Shown here one piece after another: positions 1 through 8,200 of a stretch of 37,332 bases of DNA. The stretch comes from Nevskia sp. (GTDB lineage: Bacteria > Pseudomonadota > Gammaproteobacteria > Nevskiales > Nevskiaceae). The notes under the pieces were generated by a model that saw only the letters and a list, made by a program, of their open reading frames with translations, did not search any database and was not told the DNA's origin. A program made the translations under genes and the position numbers. The stretch's first letter is position 1. The number at the start of each line of letters is the position of its first letter. The stretch covers positions 1 through 37,332 of the forward strand of contig NZ_JAHFRY010000028.1 of assembly GCF_023266035.1 (NCBI RefSeq), in the 5' to 3' direction.

Positions 1-1451
1 GGCTGGCGCACTCTCAGCACGGCGCTGTCGGCGAAGGCGTAGGCGCGCAGGGTTTCCACCGGCCGGAAGCTGTCGCCGATATCGAGATAGTCGGCCAGCG
101 GCGGGCTGCGCAGTTCCATCGTGCTGCTGATGCCGTAATCGCCGAGTGCCGAGGCTTCGAGATAGCCGCGCACGGTGTCGGCACCGCCGGCGGAAAACTG
201 CTCGTTGGAGATCAGCGGCTGGTCGGTCAACTGGCCGCCGAGCTTGATATAGCCCTGCATCGCCAGCGGCAGGCCGAAGGTCTGGGCGTAGCTGCCACGC
301 AGCCAGAACTGCTGGCCACGGGCACCTAAGCGGTTGAGGTCGAACTCGGCGCGGTCGCTGCCGACGAAGCCGGTATTGAAGCTCAGGGACAGATCGAGCT
401 GGGCGATGTATTCGTTCTGGCGCAGGATCGAGCTGTATGCCGCGCTCAGCGGGTAGTAGGTGATCGGCGTCGGAATCTCGCTGCCGCCGAGCACCGTGGT
501 GTTCTTGAAGTGCTTGTAGTCGAGGCCGACCGATAGCGACTGGTACAGCTCCTCGGTGCCCGGCAAGGTCCAGATGCCGCGTACGCCGAGCGTCTGGCCG
601 CGGCCGAGCACGTTGATGCCGCCGACGGTGGCGATGTTGGAATCCGAGATCAGCCCGTTGACCAGCAGGTTGAACGGGCTGGCCCCGAAGCGCGCCAGAT
701 AGGAGCCGAAGAAGACCTTGGCGTCGTTGGTGTCCTGTGGCGCGGTCTGCACCGAAGCGCTGAGCGAATGGCCGCGCTGGAACAGGTTGTCGTAGGACAG
801 GCTGGCGACGGCGCGCAGATTGCTGGTGTCCTGGCTGCGGCGGTTGTTCAGCTCCAGCGAGCCGTGCAGCGGCAGCTCGTCGTCGACGACCAGATCGACA
901 TCGACGGTGTTCGGCGTGGCCCCGGCTTTCAGCGATGGCGTGACCCGGCGATCAGCCTGCTGATTGAGGGCCGCGATATCGCTGCTGACCTTGTTGAAAT
1001 CCGGCACCGTGCCTTCGGCCAGCGCCGGCGCTTCGGCCTTGATCTGGTCCAGCGAGTGATATTCGGAGCCGACCACATTGAGCCGGCCGACCCGGCTTTC
1101 GCTGACTTCCAGCACGATCACGCCTTCGCGCACGGTCTGCTTCGGAATCGCCACCGATACCGTCTTGTAGCCGCGATCGCGGTAGTAGCGTTCGAGCGCG
1201 GCGCGAGCGCGATCGACATCGTCCGGCGTGCGATCAAGACCGAGGAAGGGCTCCAGCGTCTTGATGATCTCGACATCGCTCAACACGCTGTTGCCGTCGA
1301 CCGCGAACTCCCAGATATCCAGCGCGGGCGGTGCGGTGACCGGTGGTGCAGGCGCAGCCGCAGCGGCGCTCTGGGCACCCGCCGCCGATGGCAGCAGCGC
1401 CCACGCGCTCAGCGTCGCTGAACCCAGCAATCTGACGAGCCTCAGGTTCAA
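1..1451 (-). CDS. TpsB/ShlB/FhaC-family outer-membrane transporter, C-terminus cut by window edge
   Basis: This is the outer-membrane pore of a two-partner secretion system, which exports a large TpsA exoprotein across the outer membrane. About 483 codons are visible on the minus strand. The order is a short signal peptide rich in Ala/Leu, an Ala/Pro-rich linker, a POTRA domain (beginning near LDIWEFAVDG, with ALERYYRDRGYKT typical of the family) and a beta-barrel region. The barrel holds the VRGY motif, the Omp85/TpsB loop-6 signature, near the left edge. I chose the TTG at 1449-1451 because AGGGGA lies about eight bases upstream and a plausible signal peptide follows. The frame has no ATG at this end. 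No TpsA substrate gene is visible; it may lie to the left. The family call is firm, the start less so. Confidence 0.85.
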   Translation of the reverse strand, partial: MNLRLVRLLGSATLSAWALLPSAAGAQSAAAAAPAPPVTAPPALDIWEFAVDGNSVLSDVEIIKTLEPFLGLDRTPDDVDRARAALERYYRDRGYKTVSVAIPKQTVREGVIVLEVSESRVGRLNVVGSEYHSLDQIKAEAPALAEGTVPDFNKVSSDIAALNQQADRRVTPSLKAGATPNTVDVDLVVDDELPLHGSLELNNRRSQDTSNLRAVASLSYDNLFQRGHSLSASVQTAPQDTNDAKVFFGSYLARFGASPFNLLVNGLISDSNIATVGGINVLGRGQTLGVRGIWTLPGTEELYQSLSVGLDYKHFKNTTVLGGSEIPTPITYYPLSAAYSSILRQNEYIAQLDLSLSFNTGFVGSDRAEFDLNRLGARGQQFWLRGSYAQTFGLPLAMQGYIKLGGQLTDQPLISNEQFSAGGADTVRGYLEASALGDYGISSTMELRSPPLADYLDIGDSFRPVETLRAYAFADSAVLRVRQ

Positions 1452-2007
1452 CGAACGAAATCCCCTGACCAACGAAAGCCGGCAACGAAAGTGCCGGCGC
1501 GCAATAACGGAATGGGCAACGGGAAACCTGGATGGGAAGCCGATGGCTGTCGTGACTTCCGTATCCGCAATCACCGAGGTGATCGCTCGACCCGCCGTCC
1601 TGACTTGACCCGGGCGCTGCAAGGCGCTCATCCGGTACTCGGGGACGGCCACGGTTTCCGAGCGGCAAGTGTCAACGACCAACGTTGCAGATTCGTGAAG
1701 TCGGCGTGCATGGCACGTCCATGGGGGTCGAGCCTCGCCGTGGTCGGACAGTCTTCTATTCGCAATAGCCGCGTCACATCGGCTCGGTAATTTTCACGAA
1801 TTACTGATGGATGCCGGCCTGCAGCCAGCACGGTACCCGGCGTCGATGCCGGGCTTCCGCGGCTGACAAAGCTTGCGACACGGGGATGACGCGCTCGAGA
1901 CACCGACAAGGTGCCGGCGCGGTGCAGCGGCCATTTCGGCAGCGGTTCGGGCCCGGACAGGGCCCGGACGGGATTCGGGGCAGGGATTGCAGGGATTTCG
2001 GGCGGAC
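1452..2007. other. Divergent intergenic region without a convincing gene
   Basis: This 556-base stretch separates the TpsB gene (minus) from the GT9 gene (plus) and should hold both promoters. Short frames cross it on both strands, but their translations are Arg/Pro/Ala-rich shadows without domains. Visible structure is a six-base-pair dyad GTAATT-N6-AATTAC at 1787-1804, in the most AT-rich part, and an imperfect 11-base tandem repeat (GGGCCCGGACA/G) at 1949-1970. The dyad could be a regulator site; nothing identifies the protein. Confidence 0.5.
1787..1804. promoter_or_regulatory. Small inverted repeat, possible operator
   Basis: GTAATT and AATTAC are perfect complements separated by TTCACG. 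It lies between divergent genes in a locally AT-rich stretch. It is short enough to occur by chance, so the regulatory role is only a suggestion. Confidence 0.2.
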
Positions 2008-3204
2008 ATGAAACAACAGCGCGGCAGACGGCGGCTGAAACTGCTTGACCGTTACATCGGCATTCCCGTGGTCGTGCTGCTCGGCGTGCTGCTGGCGCTG
2101 CACCGGCATTTCGGCCGGCGCTTCGGGCGGAAGCGCGCCGTGATCAGCGACCCGCGCCGGCCCTCGATCGGCATCCTGGCGACTGGCGCGATCGGCGACA
2201 CCGTGATCGCCAGCGGCATGATCCGCGACCTGCGCGCGGCCCATCCCGAAGCCCGCATCCTGATCTTCACGACAGCGTCCAATGCCTCGGTCGCCGACAT
2301 GATTCCGGCGATCGACGAGCACGTGCCGCTGCGCATCCTGCGGCCCTGGAACGCGGTGGCGACCCTGCGCAGTCAGCCGCTCGACTGGCTGATCGACATC
2401 GGCCCCTGGCCGCGCATCAACGCCCTGCTCGCCGGCCTGTCACGCAGCGCGGCGACGGTCGGCTTCAAGACCCCGGGCCAGCATCGCCACTACGTCTACG
2501 ACCACGTCGTGCCGCTGCGCTATGACCGCCATCAGCTGGCCAACTACGGCGCGCTGCTGCAGCCGCTGGCAGTGCCCGCCGGCCATGCACCGGCGGTGGT
2601 GTTCGATGAAGTGGTTTCGGCGCTGGTCGCACCGCAGCCCTATGCCGTGTTCCACGCCTGGCCGGGCGGCTATAAGGCCGAGCTCAAGCAGTGGCCGGCT
2701 GTGCGTTGGGTGGAACTGGCGCGCCGGGTCCACGCGCTCGGCCTGAGCATCGTGCTCACCGGTGGCGATGACGATGTCGAGGACACTGCCGAACTGGCCA
2801 CGGCGATCCGTGCGGCCGGCGTGCCGGTCGACAATCGCGCCGGGGTCTGCGCGCTGCCGCAGACGGTGTCGCTGCTGAAGCGCGCGGCCATCGTCGTCAG
2901 CGTCGATACCGCGGTACTGCATCTGGCTGCCGCGGTCGGCGTGCCGGTGATCGGTCTGCACGGCCCCAGTTCCTCGCTGCGCTGGGGCGGCGTCGGCCCG
3001 CAGGTGCTGAGCATCGACGCGGTCGGCACCGATTGCGGCTACCTGAACCTCGGCTTCGAACATCCCGCGCAACCACCGGATTGCATGCATCGCATCGGCG
3101 TCGGCCGGGTTTATGCGGCGGTCGTGAAACTGCTTGATCAGCCTCATGCGAAGCCTGCCGAGCGGGCGGCCAGCCGGGTGTTGCGTTGGGAGCGGCAGGG
3201 CTGA
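2008..3204 (+). CDS. GT9-family (heptosyltransferase-like) glycosyltransferase
   Basis: This is probably a cytoplasmic, membrane-associated glycosyltransferase of family 9, the family of the LPS heptosyltransferases. About 398 residues. After a basic N-terminus there is one hydrophobic segment (about residues 14-33, YIGIPVVVLLGVLLAL), which ordinary WaaC/WaaF enzymes lack. The N-terminal Rossmann motif GILATGAIGDTVIASGMI follows. The C-terminal donor-site region carries VSVDTAVLHLAAAVGVPVIGLHGPS, the D-T-x-x-x-H-x-A-A signature of GT9. I chose ATG 2008 over an in-frame ATG at 1873 because the extra 45 residues are Arg/Gly-rich and look non-coding. The gene converges on the exopolysaccharide operon with only three bases between the stop codons. 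It may serve that pathway or LPS; acceptor and donor cannot be read from sequence. Confidence 0.85.
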   Translation: MKQQRGRRRLKLLDRYIGIPVVVLLGVLLALHRHFGRRFGRKRAVISDPRRPSIGILATGAIGDTVIASGMIRDLRAAHPEARILIFTTASNASVADMIPAIDEHVPLRILRPWNAVATLRSQPLDWLIDIGPWPRINALLAGLSRSAATVGFKTPGQHRHYVYDHVVPLRYDRHQLANYGALLQPLAVPAGHAPAVVFDEVVSALVAPQPYAVFHAWPGGYKAELKQWPAVRWVELARRVHALGLSIVLTGGDDDVEDTAELATAIRAAGVPVDNRAGVCALPQTVSLLKRAAIVVSVDTAVLHLAAAVGVPVIGLHGPSSSLRWGGVGPQVLSIDAVGTDCGYLNLGFEHPAQPPDCMHRIGVGRVYAAVVKLLDQPHAKPAERAASRVLRWERQG

Positions 3205-3207
3205 TTG

Positions 3208-4524
3208 CTAGCGTTGGCCAAGCAGATCGCAGTGGAAATCCATGCGCCGCTTGCAGGCCCGCGATACCAATACGGCGGCAATCACAGTGCCGGTGGAATA
3301 GGCTGCGACCGCGCCCCAAGGCCCAGCGATCGGAATGATCGCCAGGGCCGCCACCAGCGCCGCGCCGTTGCCGACGAGATAAGCCCGCAGATTCTCGGCT
3401 TCAAGGCCAGCGGCGCTGAGGATCATGCCGCCATTGCCGAAGGCCAGCCGCAGCAGCTGGCCCAGGCCCAGTGCGACGAAGAAGGGCCGCGCCAGTACCG
3501 CAGTCGGACCGGCAATCGCCTGCAGCCATGAAGCCGGCAGCACCGCCGCAATCACTACCAGCGAAGCCACCAACCACCAGGAGCGCAGCACCGCGCGCCG
3601 GAACGCGGCTTCCAGTTCGGCACTGATCCGGCCGGCCTCGCGGAACTCGGCCACCGCATGCTTCAGTGCCGACTGGCCGACCAGACCGACCGGCACGATC
3701 AGCCAGGTCGCGAAGCGCTTGGCGAGGCCGTAGACGCCGAGCGCGTAAGCCGGTGCCAGCATCGCCAGCAGCCAGACATCGAGGCTGACCACGGTCAACT
3801 GGGCGATCTGGGTGATGGTGATGCTGCGGCCACGACGCAGCATCTCGGCGATCACGTCCCGGTGACGCAGCGCGGTCGCCGGTGGTGGCTGGCGCAAGGC
3901 CGGCAGCAGGAAGGCGAGGCCGATCAGCACGCCCAGCCACTGCGCGATCGCGAAGCCGGCGAGCAGGTCGAGCGCATCGAGCTTCGTCCCGGTCGCCAGG
4001 GCCAGCACCAGCAGCGGCAGCAGCCAGAGGCTGGCGACGAAGCCGTTGCCACGGCCGCTGAAGTAATTGGCCAGCGCCACGCCGACCTCGATGCGGATCA
4101 GCTCGGCGATCACCCGATACAGGCTCATGCCGGCGACCGCTGCCGTGATCCGCCACAGCCAGGCCGGATCGGCGTAGCGGCTGTGCGGAAACAGCTGCTG
4201 GGCGAGTGCGAGCAGCAGCAGTTCCAGCAGCAGCCAGCCGCCGATCAGGCTCGCAGCGGCGGTCAGCATTGTCCTTGCCGTAGCTGGCCGTTCGCGGCTG
4301 CCGATCGCGAACACCGAGATGTGGCTGCCGAAGATCGCCAGCAGGTTCAGCGCGAAGACCAGCGATTCGGCGAACACGAAATCGCCGTAGACCGCCGGTC
4401 CGAGCGCCCGCACCGCGAGCACATGGGCGCCGGCCACCGCGATGACGCTGCCGACCCGGGCCAGGCCGGCATGGCCGAGCGCGCGGTCGAGTTGCCGCTG
4501 GGCCTTGCTGGCTGCTTCAGCCAC
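3208..4524 (-). CDS. Polysaccharide flippase (Wzx/MATE-like, oligosaccharide repeat-unit transporter)
   Basis: This 438-residue, very hydrophobic protein has a long series of membrane segments, about twelve by eye. Its N-terminal region (LARVGSVIAVAGAHVLAVRALGP) resembles the polysaccharide_synt/MVF superfamily. It would flip lipid-linked repeat units across the inner membrane for the Wzy-type polymerase encoded upstream in the same operon. It is the last gene of the minus-strand cluster. Its GTG start (4522-4524) overlaps the stop of the preceding gene by eight bases, so translation is probably coupled. Family assignment rests on hydrophobic profile and context more than on a sharp motif. 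Confidence 0.8.
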   Translation of the reverse strand: MAEAASKAQRQLDRALGHAGLARVGSVIAVAGAHVLAVRALGPAVYGDFVFAESLVFALNLLAIFGSHISVFAIGSRERPATARTMLTAAASLIGGWLLLELLLLALAQQLFPHSRYADPAWLWRITAAVAGMSLYRVIAELIRIEVGVALANYFSGRGNGFVASLWLLPLLVLALATGTKLDALDLLAGFAIAQWLGVLIGLAFLLPALRQPPPATALRHRDVIAEMLRRGRSITITQIAQLTVVSLDVWLLAMLAPAYALGVYGLAKRFATWLIVPVGLVGQSALKHAVAEFREAGRISAELEAAFRRAVLRSWWLVASLVVIAAVLPASWLQAIAGPTAVLARPFFVALGLGQLLRLAFGNGGMILSAAGLEAENLRAYLVGNGAALVAALAIIPIAGPWGAVAAYSTGTVIAAVLVSRACKRRMDFHCDLLGQR

Positions 4525-5785
4525 CGGTAGTGACGGCAGGCGCCATCAACGGAAAGCTCAGCGCCGCACGGCCGCTGCCGCGTGTGAGATCCGGCGGGCG
4601 ATTGAAATGGATGCTGCCGGGATCGAGCGTCGCCGCGAAGTCGAACAGCCGGCCACGGCCGCCAAAGCGGGCATCGATGAACGAGATGTTGCGGGTGCCG
4701 GCTTCGCCGCGGATCGCCGCGCCCTGCTTGCCGTTGTACTGGAAGTAGCAGGCGATGAACGAGACATCGCTGAGCCAGCTGCCAGCCCCGCCGAGGCCGA
4801 GGCAGGGCGGGTTCATGCCGCGCGGCTGGACGAAATTGCAGCTGATGAAGCTGCAGCGCTCGGCGGCGTCGACTGCGACCACCGGCACCCGCAGATCGTC
4901 ATGCGCTGGCCGCTCGAACTGGCAGCCGAGTACGGTCAGCCCGGCGACCCGGCGGCGATCGCGCGGGCCGGTGGAGCTGCCGTCGACCCGGCCGGCCAGC
5001 CGCAGCTGGGCGCCGAGGTTCTTGTTGAAGCAGCTGTCGATGATCCTTGTATCGGCGCAGGCGCGGCTGTTGGCGGCCAGCAGCACGCCGCCGCCGCTGG
5101 CCTTGCCCTTGTCGAACGTGCCGTTGCCGATCGCGATGACGCCGCGCAGCGAGCACAGGAAGCCGCCGTCGATGACCACGCCCCAGTCGCTGCAGCCGCT
5201 GACCACGACGCTGTCGAGCGTGACATTGCCGACGTTGGCGAACAGCAGACCGGAGCCGGGTTGGCGGCGGCCATCGACGGTGATGCCGGAAATCGACAGG
5301 CCGTGAACGCGGACCTTGTCGTCGCGTACCGCGTGCAGCAGCGCGTCGCCTTTGAAGTCGTCGCTCTTGAACAGCACGCTGCCGAGCAGCGATTCGCTGC
5401 GCAGGCTTTCGCCGACGATTGCCAGGCCGGATTTCTCGACCGCGATCGGCCGGCTGATCCGGTAACGGCCGCGCGGAATCAGCAGGCAGCCACCGGCCGC
5501 GCGATCGACGGCAGTCTGCAGCGCGCTGGTGGAATCCTTGACGCCGGTCGGATCGGCACCGAAATCGTCGAGCGACAAGCCGTAGCCGCGCACCGACTTC
5601 TGCGGTAGCGCGCTGCTGGTTTCGGCGTCGTCGCTGGTATCGAGATCGCCGTCGTCGACCGGCTCCTCGGCCTCGGCGCGGTCGCGCTTGCCGGCGGCGC
5701 GGGCCAGCGCAGGCGCGGCCATTCCGGCGGCGAACAGAAACTGGCGGCGATCCCAGATACGCGTGTCAGACCCAGATTCAGACAT
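4517..5785 (-). CDS. Secreted right-handed beta-helix protein, pectate-lyase-3/GH28-related
   Basis: This is a likely periplasmic polysaccharide-active protein of 422 residues. The N-terminus has a Tat-like signal (DRRQFLFAAGMAAPALARA): twin arginines followed by a hydrophobic stretch and an Ala-x-Ala-type cleavage site. An acidic linker follows, then LDDFGADPTGVKDSTSALQ, the hallmark start of the Pectate_lyase_3 (GH28-related) beta-helix fold. The rest shows the repeating short strands of a beta-helix (for example ITVDGR, NVTLDSVVVSGCSDWGVVIDG). In polymer clusters such proteins act as lyases, hydrolases or epimerases on the polymer; which applies here is unknown. I chose ATG 5785 since the signal starts there. 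It overlaps the upstream glycosyltransferase stop by eight bases. Confidence 0.8.
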   Translation of the reverse strand: MSESGSDTRIWDRRQFLFAAGMAAPALARAAGKRDRAEAEEPVDDGDLDTSDDAETSSALPQKSVRGYGLSLDDFGADPTGVKDSTSALQTAVDRAAGGCLLIPRGRYRISRPIAVEKSGLAIVGESLRSESLLGSVLFKSDDFKGDALLHAVRDDKVRVHGLSISGITVDGRRQPGSGLLFANVGNVTLDSVVVSGCSDWGVVIDGGFLCSLRGVIAIGNGTFDKGKASGGGVLLAANSRACADTRIIDSCFNKNLGAQLRLAGRVDGSSTGPRDRRRVAGLTVLGCQFERPAHDDLRVPVVAVDAAERCSFISCNFVQPRGMNPPCLGLGGAGSWLSDVSFIACYFQYNGKQGAAIRGEAGTRNISFIDARFGGRGRLFDFAATLDPGSIHFNRPPDLTRGSGRAALSFPLMAPAVTTGG

Positions 5786-6908
5786 TGGGCTGCCACTCGG
5801 CGACGGAATGTTCCAGCACATCGCAATAAGCTGCCCAGGTGCGGTCGAGCATCTCGCCGACGCCGAAGTGCTGGCGGACCACGGCCTGCGCGCGCGTGCC
5901 CGCCACGTGCCTTGAAGCAGGAGTTTGGAAGGCCAGCAGACAGTCGACAGCCTCGGCCGGATCGTCGAGTGCATAGCCACAGTCGTCCAGACCGTGAGCC
6001 AGGATTTCGTCGTGGCCAGGCACCCGGCTCAGCACCGTCGGCAGGCCAGCGGCCATCGCTTCGAGCACCGCGTACGGCAGCCCTTCCCAGCGCGAGCAGG
6101 ACAGAAAGATGTCGTGCGTCGGCAGCTGCTCACGCAGGCCCGGCACGGCGCCGTGCACGCGGACGAAACGATCGTGACCCGCGGCGCGCAGCCGGTTCGC
6201 GAACCCTGCACGGCCTTCGCCTTCGCCATAGACATGAACTTCGACGGCTGCTTCGGCACGCGCCGCCAGTTTGGCGATGATCTCGAACAGAAGGTCCGGG
6301 TTCTTGGCTTCGCTGTAGTTGTTGACGGTGATGATCTTGAGCGGCGCATCGGCGCGATTCGCCCTGACGATTTCGGCCGGCACGGCAACGCCGTTGCGGA
6401 TCATCCGGCTGGCGCCGAAACCGAAACCGGCGCTGCGGGCCAGGGTCTGATCGCCGTCGGAAACGAAGATGCTCAAGCGCGTGAAGCGTTCCAGCAGCCG
6501 TTCGATCAGCAGCCGCAGGCGCCGCTTCAGGCCGCCGGGCCGGGATACGAAGAACAGGCCGTGATGGGTATGGACGACCGGCATAGCGCTCAGCGTGCCG
6601 ACTGGCCGCGAGTAGGCGCTGGCGGCGCTGCCGTGCGAATGGATCAGCTCGATGCGCTGTGTGGCTACGAAGCGCCGCAGCGCCCACAGCGCGCTCAGGC
6701 TCAGGCGTCGCCGCGGAATCGCCAGCATCCGCTCGCTGCCGACCCGGGCCGTATAGCGATCCCAGTACGGCGCTTCCTGCGGACAGGCGACGAACAGCTG
6801 ACAACGCCCGGCGAGACCATCGACCAGTTGCAGCACATGTTCGGGGCCGCCGCCGATGTCGGCGCGTCCGGTGATCAGCAGCACGCGCGGCTGTGCTTCA
6901 GCGCTCAC
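5778..6908 (-). CDS. GT4-type glycosyltransferase
   Basis: This is a GT-B fold glycosyltransferase of about 376 residues that would add a sugar to the lipid-linked repeat unit on the cytoplasmic side. The N-terminal domain begins RVLLITGRADIGGGPEHVLQLV, with the glycine-rich acceptor loop of GT4 enzymes, and continues with HSHGS and THHGL. The C-terminal domain has the retaining E-x7-E motif in CSRWEGLPYAVLEAMAAGLP, the usual nucleotide-sugar site. The start is taken as the GTG at 6906-6908, whose GTGA overlaps the stop of the upstream polymerase gene. A longer in-frame extension would run deep into that gene and reads as non-coding. Specificity cannot be inferred. Confidence 0.88.
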   Translation of the reverse strand: MSAEAQPRVLLITGRADIGGGPEHVLQLVDGLAGRCQLFVACPQEAPYWDRYTARVGSERMLAIPRRRLSLSALWALRRFVATQRIELIHSHGSAASAYSRPVGTLSAMPVVHTHHGLFFVSRPGGLKRRLRLLIERLLERFTRLSIFVSDGDQTLARSAGFGFGASRMIRNGVAVPAEIVRANRADAPLKIITVNNYSEAKNPDLLFEIIAKLAARAEAAVEVHVYGEGEGRAGFANRLRAAGHDRFVRVHGAVPGLREQLPTHDIFLSCSRWEGLPYAVLEAMAAGLPTVLSRVPGHDEILAHGLDDCGYALDDPAEAVDCLLAFQTPASRHVAGTRAQAVVRQHFGVGEMLDRTWAAYCDVLEHSVAEWQPNV

Positions 6909-8200
6909 GTGCTGGGGTCGCTGGAGCGCAGGCGCAGTGCGATCGCCAGGATCACCATCACGCTCGGCGTGCTCAGGTACATCGTGAAGGTGTCGGAGAA
7001 ACACATGCGGCCCAGTTCACCCATCACCAGGCCGGCAGCGGCGGCCTTGTAGCGGCGGACCATGACATCCGGCGAGCGGCTGCCGAGCAGGCGCAGCTGG
7101 ATCGAGGCCCAGAACAGCAGGAAGAAGGCGATGCCGGCAACGCCCAGCTCCAGGAAGATGCGCAGGTAGGAGTTGTCGACCGGCAGGCCGGTCAGCTCCA
7201 TGGTCTGCTTGTAGCCGATGCCGAGCACGTTCCAGCCCAGCTGATCGAGCAGCCCGGCCCAGTTCTGGTAGCGGATCGAATGGGCGATCGAGCGATCGTC
7301 TTCGCCAAGGCCGAAGCGCGACATCGTGGCGCTCAGCACGGCGGAATCGGTGATCAGGGCAATCAACGGCAGCAGAGCCACCACCACCGCGACGACCAGA
7401 CCCAGGGTCACCATCACCCGGCCGGCGCTGCGCTGATGGCTGCGGGCCACGAACAGCGTGGTGAACATCAGCACCAGGCCGACCTGCAGCAGCGAGTTGC
7501 GCGAAGCGGTGATGACGATGCCGTAGACCAGCACGGCCAGCGTCACCGCGATCTGTACCGCGCTCAAGCGGCGCAGGGCGATCCAGTACAGCGCCAGCGC
7601 GGTCATCGCCCAGGAAGTGATCAGGTGCGAAAAGCCGCCGGAGTTGCCGAGCTGGCCGCCGGCGCGGAACACGTAGCCGAGGCCGTTCTTCAGAAACAGC
7701 GCCTGCTGCTGTTCGCGCACGGCGCCGACGAACCAGTAGATGAAGAAGCTGAGGACGATACCGAACAGGCCGCCCCACCAGAACACCCGCAATGCGCGCT
7801 CGGCGCTCTCGATCGTCCAGTGCAGGCTCAGCGCCAGCAGGAACGGCGCGTAGATGAAGCACAGGCGTAGCACGCGCAGGGTTTCACGGCCGAGGTCGCC
7901 GACATTGACCATCGAGATCCATGCGCAACCGAGGAAGCTGGCCACGAACAACAAGGTCATCGAGTCCGGCAGCCGCGCGCGGTAGAGCAGCAGCAACAGC
8001 AACGGCAGGCCGAACAGATCGACGAAGCTGATGTGATCGGCACCGGCCGCGAACGCCGAGGAACTGCCGGGCACCGGAATGGCGATGACCGGAATCAGCG
8101 CCAGGCAGAAGCAGACGATGCTGGTAGCCGACAAAGCGTCGAAGCGCGGCAAGGTACGCGCGTGGCGGGGCAGGGCGATGTCCAAGCCGGTCGCGCTCAT
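6905..8200 (-). CDS. O-antigen ligase/polymerase-like membrane protein (Wzy_C family)
   Basis: This 431-residue polytopic inner-membrane protein has roughly ten to twelve hydrophobic segments and one larger periplasmic loop (about residues 285-350). The segment around TASRNSLLQVGLVLMF and the loop holding GWNVLGIGYKQTM fit the Wzy_C/O-antigen ligase family: an Arg-rich TxSR motif before a helix, and a G-x-G motif in the loop. In this operon the likely role is polymerising repeat units delivered by the flippase. Its ATG overlaps the upstream sulfotransferase stop as ATGA (8197-8200). Ligase and polymerase cannot be separated by sequence; the presence of Wza- and Wzc-type genes favours polymerase. 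Confidence 0.82.
   Translation of the reverse strand: MSATGLDIALPRHARTLPRFDALSATSIVCFCLALIPVIAIPVPGSSSAFAAGADHISFVDLFGLPLLLLLLYRARLPDSMTLLFVASFLGCAWISMVNVGDLGRETLRVLRLCFIYAPFLLALSLHWTIESAERALRVFWWGGLFGIVLSFFIYWFVGAVREQQQALFLKNGLGYVFRAGGQLGNSGGFSHLITSWAMTALALYWIALRRLSAVQIAVTLAVLVYGIVITASRNSLLQVGLVLMFTTLFVARSHQRSAGRVMVTLGLVVAVVVALLPLIALITDSAVLSATMSRFGLGEDDRSIAHSIRYQNWAGLLDQLGWNVLGIGYKQTMELTGLPVDNSYLRIFLELGVAGIAFFLLFWASIQLRLLGSRSPDVMVRRYKAAAAGLVMGELGRMCFSDTFTMYLSTPSVMVILAIALRLRSSDPST

Noticed and set aside
3658-4530. 290-residue plus-strand frame antisense to the flippase
   Set aside because: Gln/Arg/Asp-rich composition with no domain; it is the mirror of a membrane-protein gene in GC-rich DNA.
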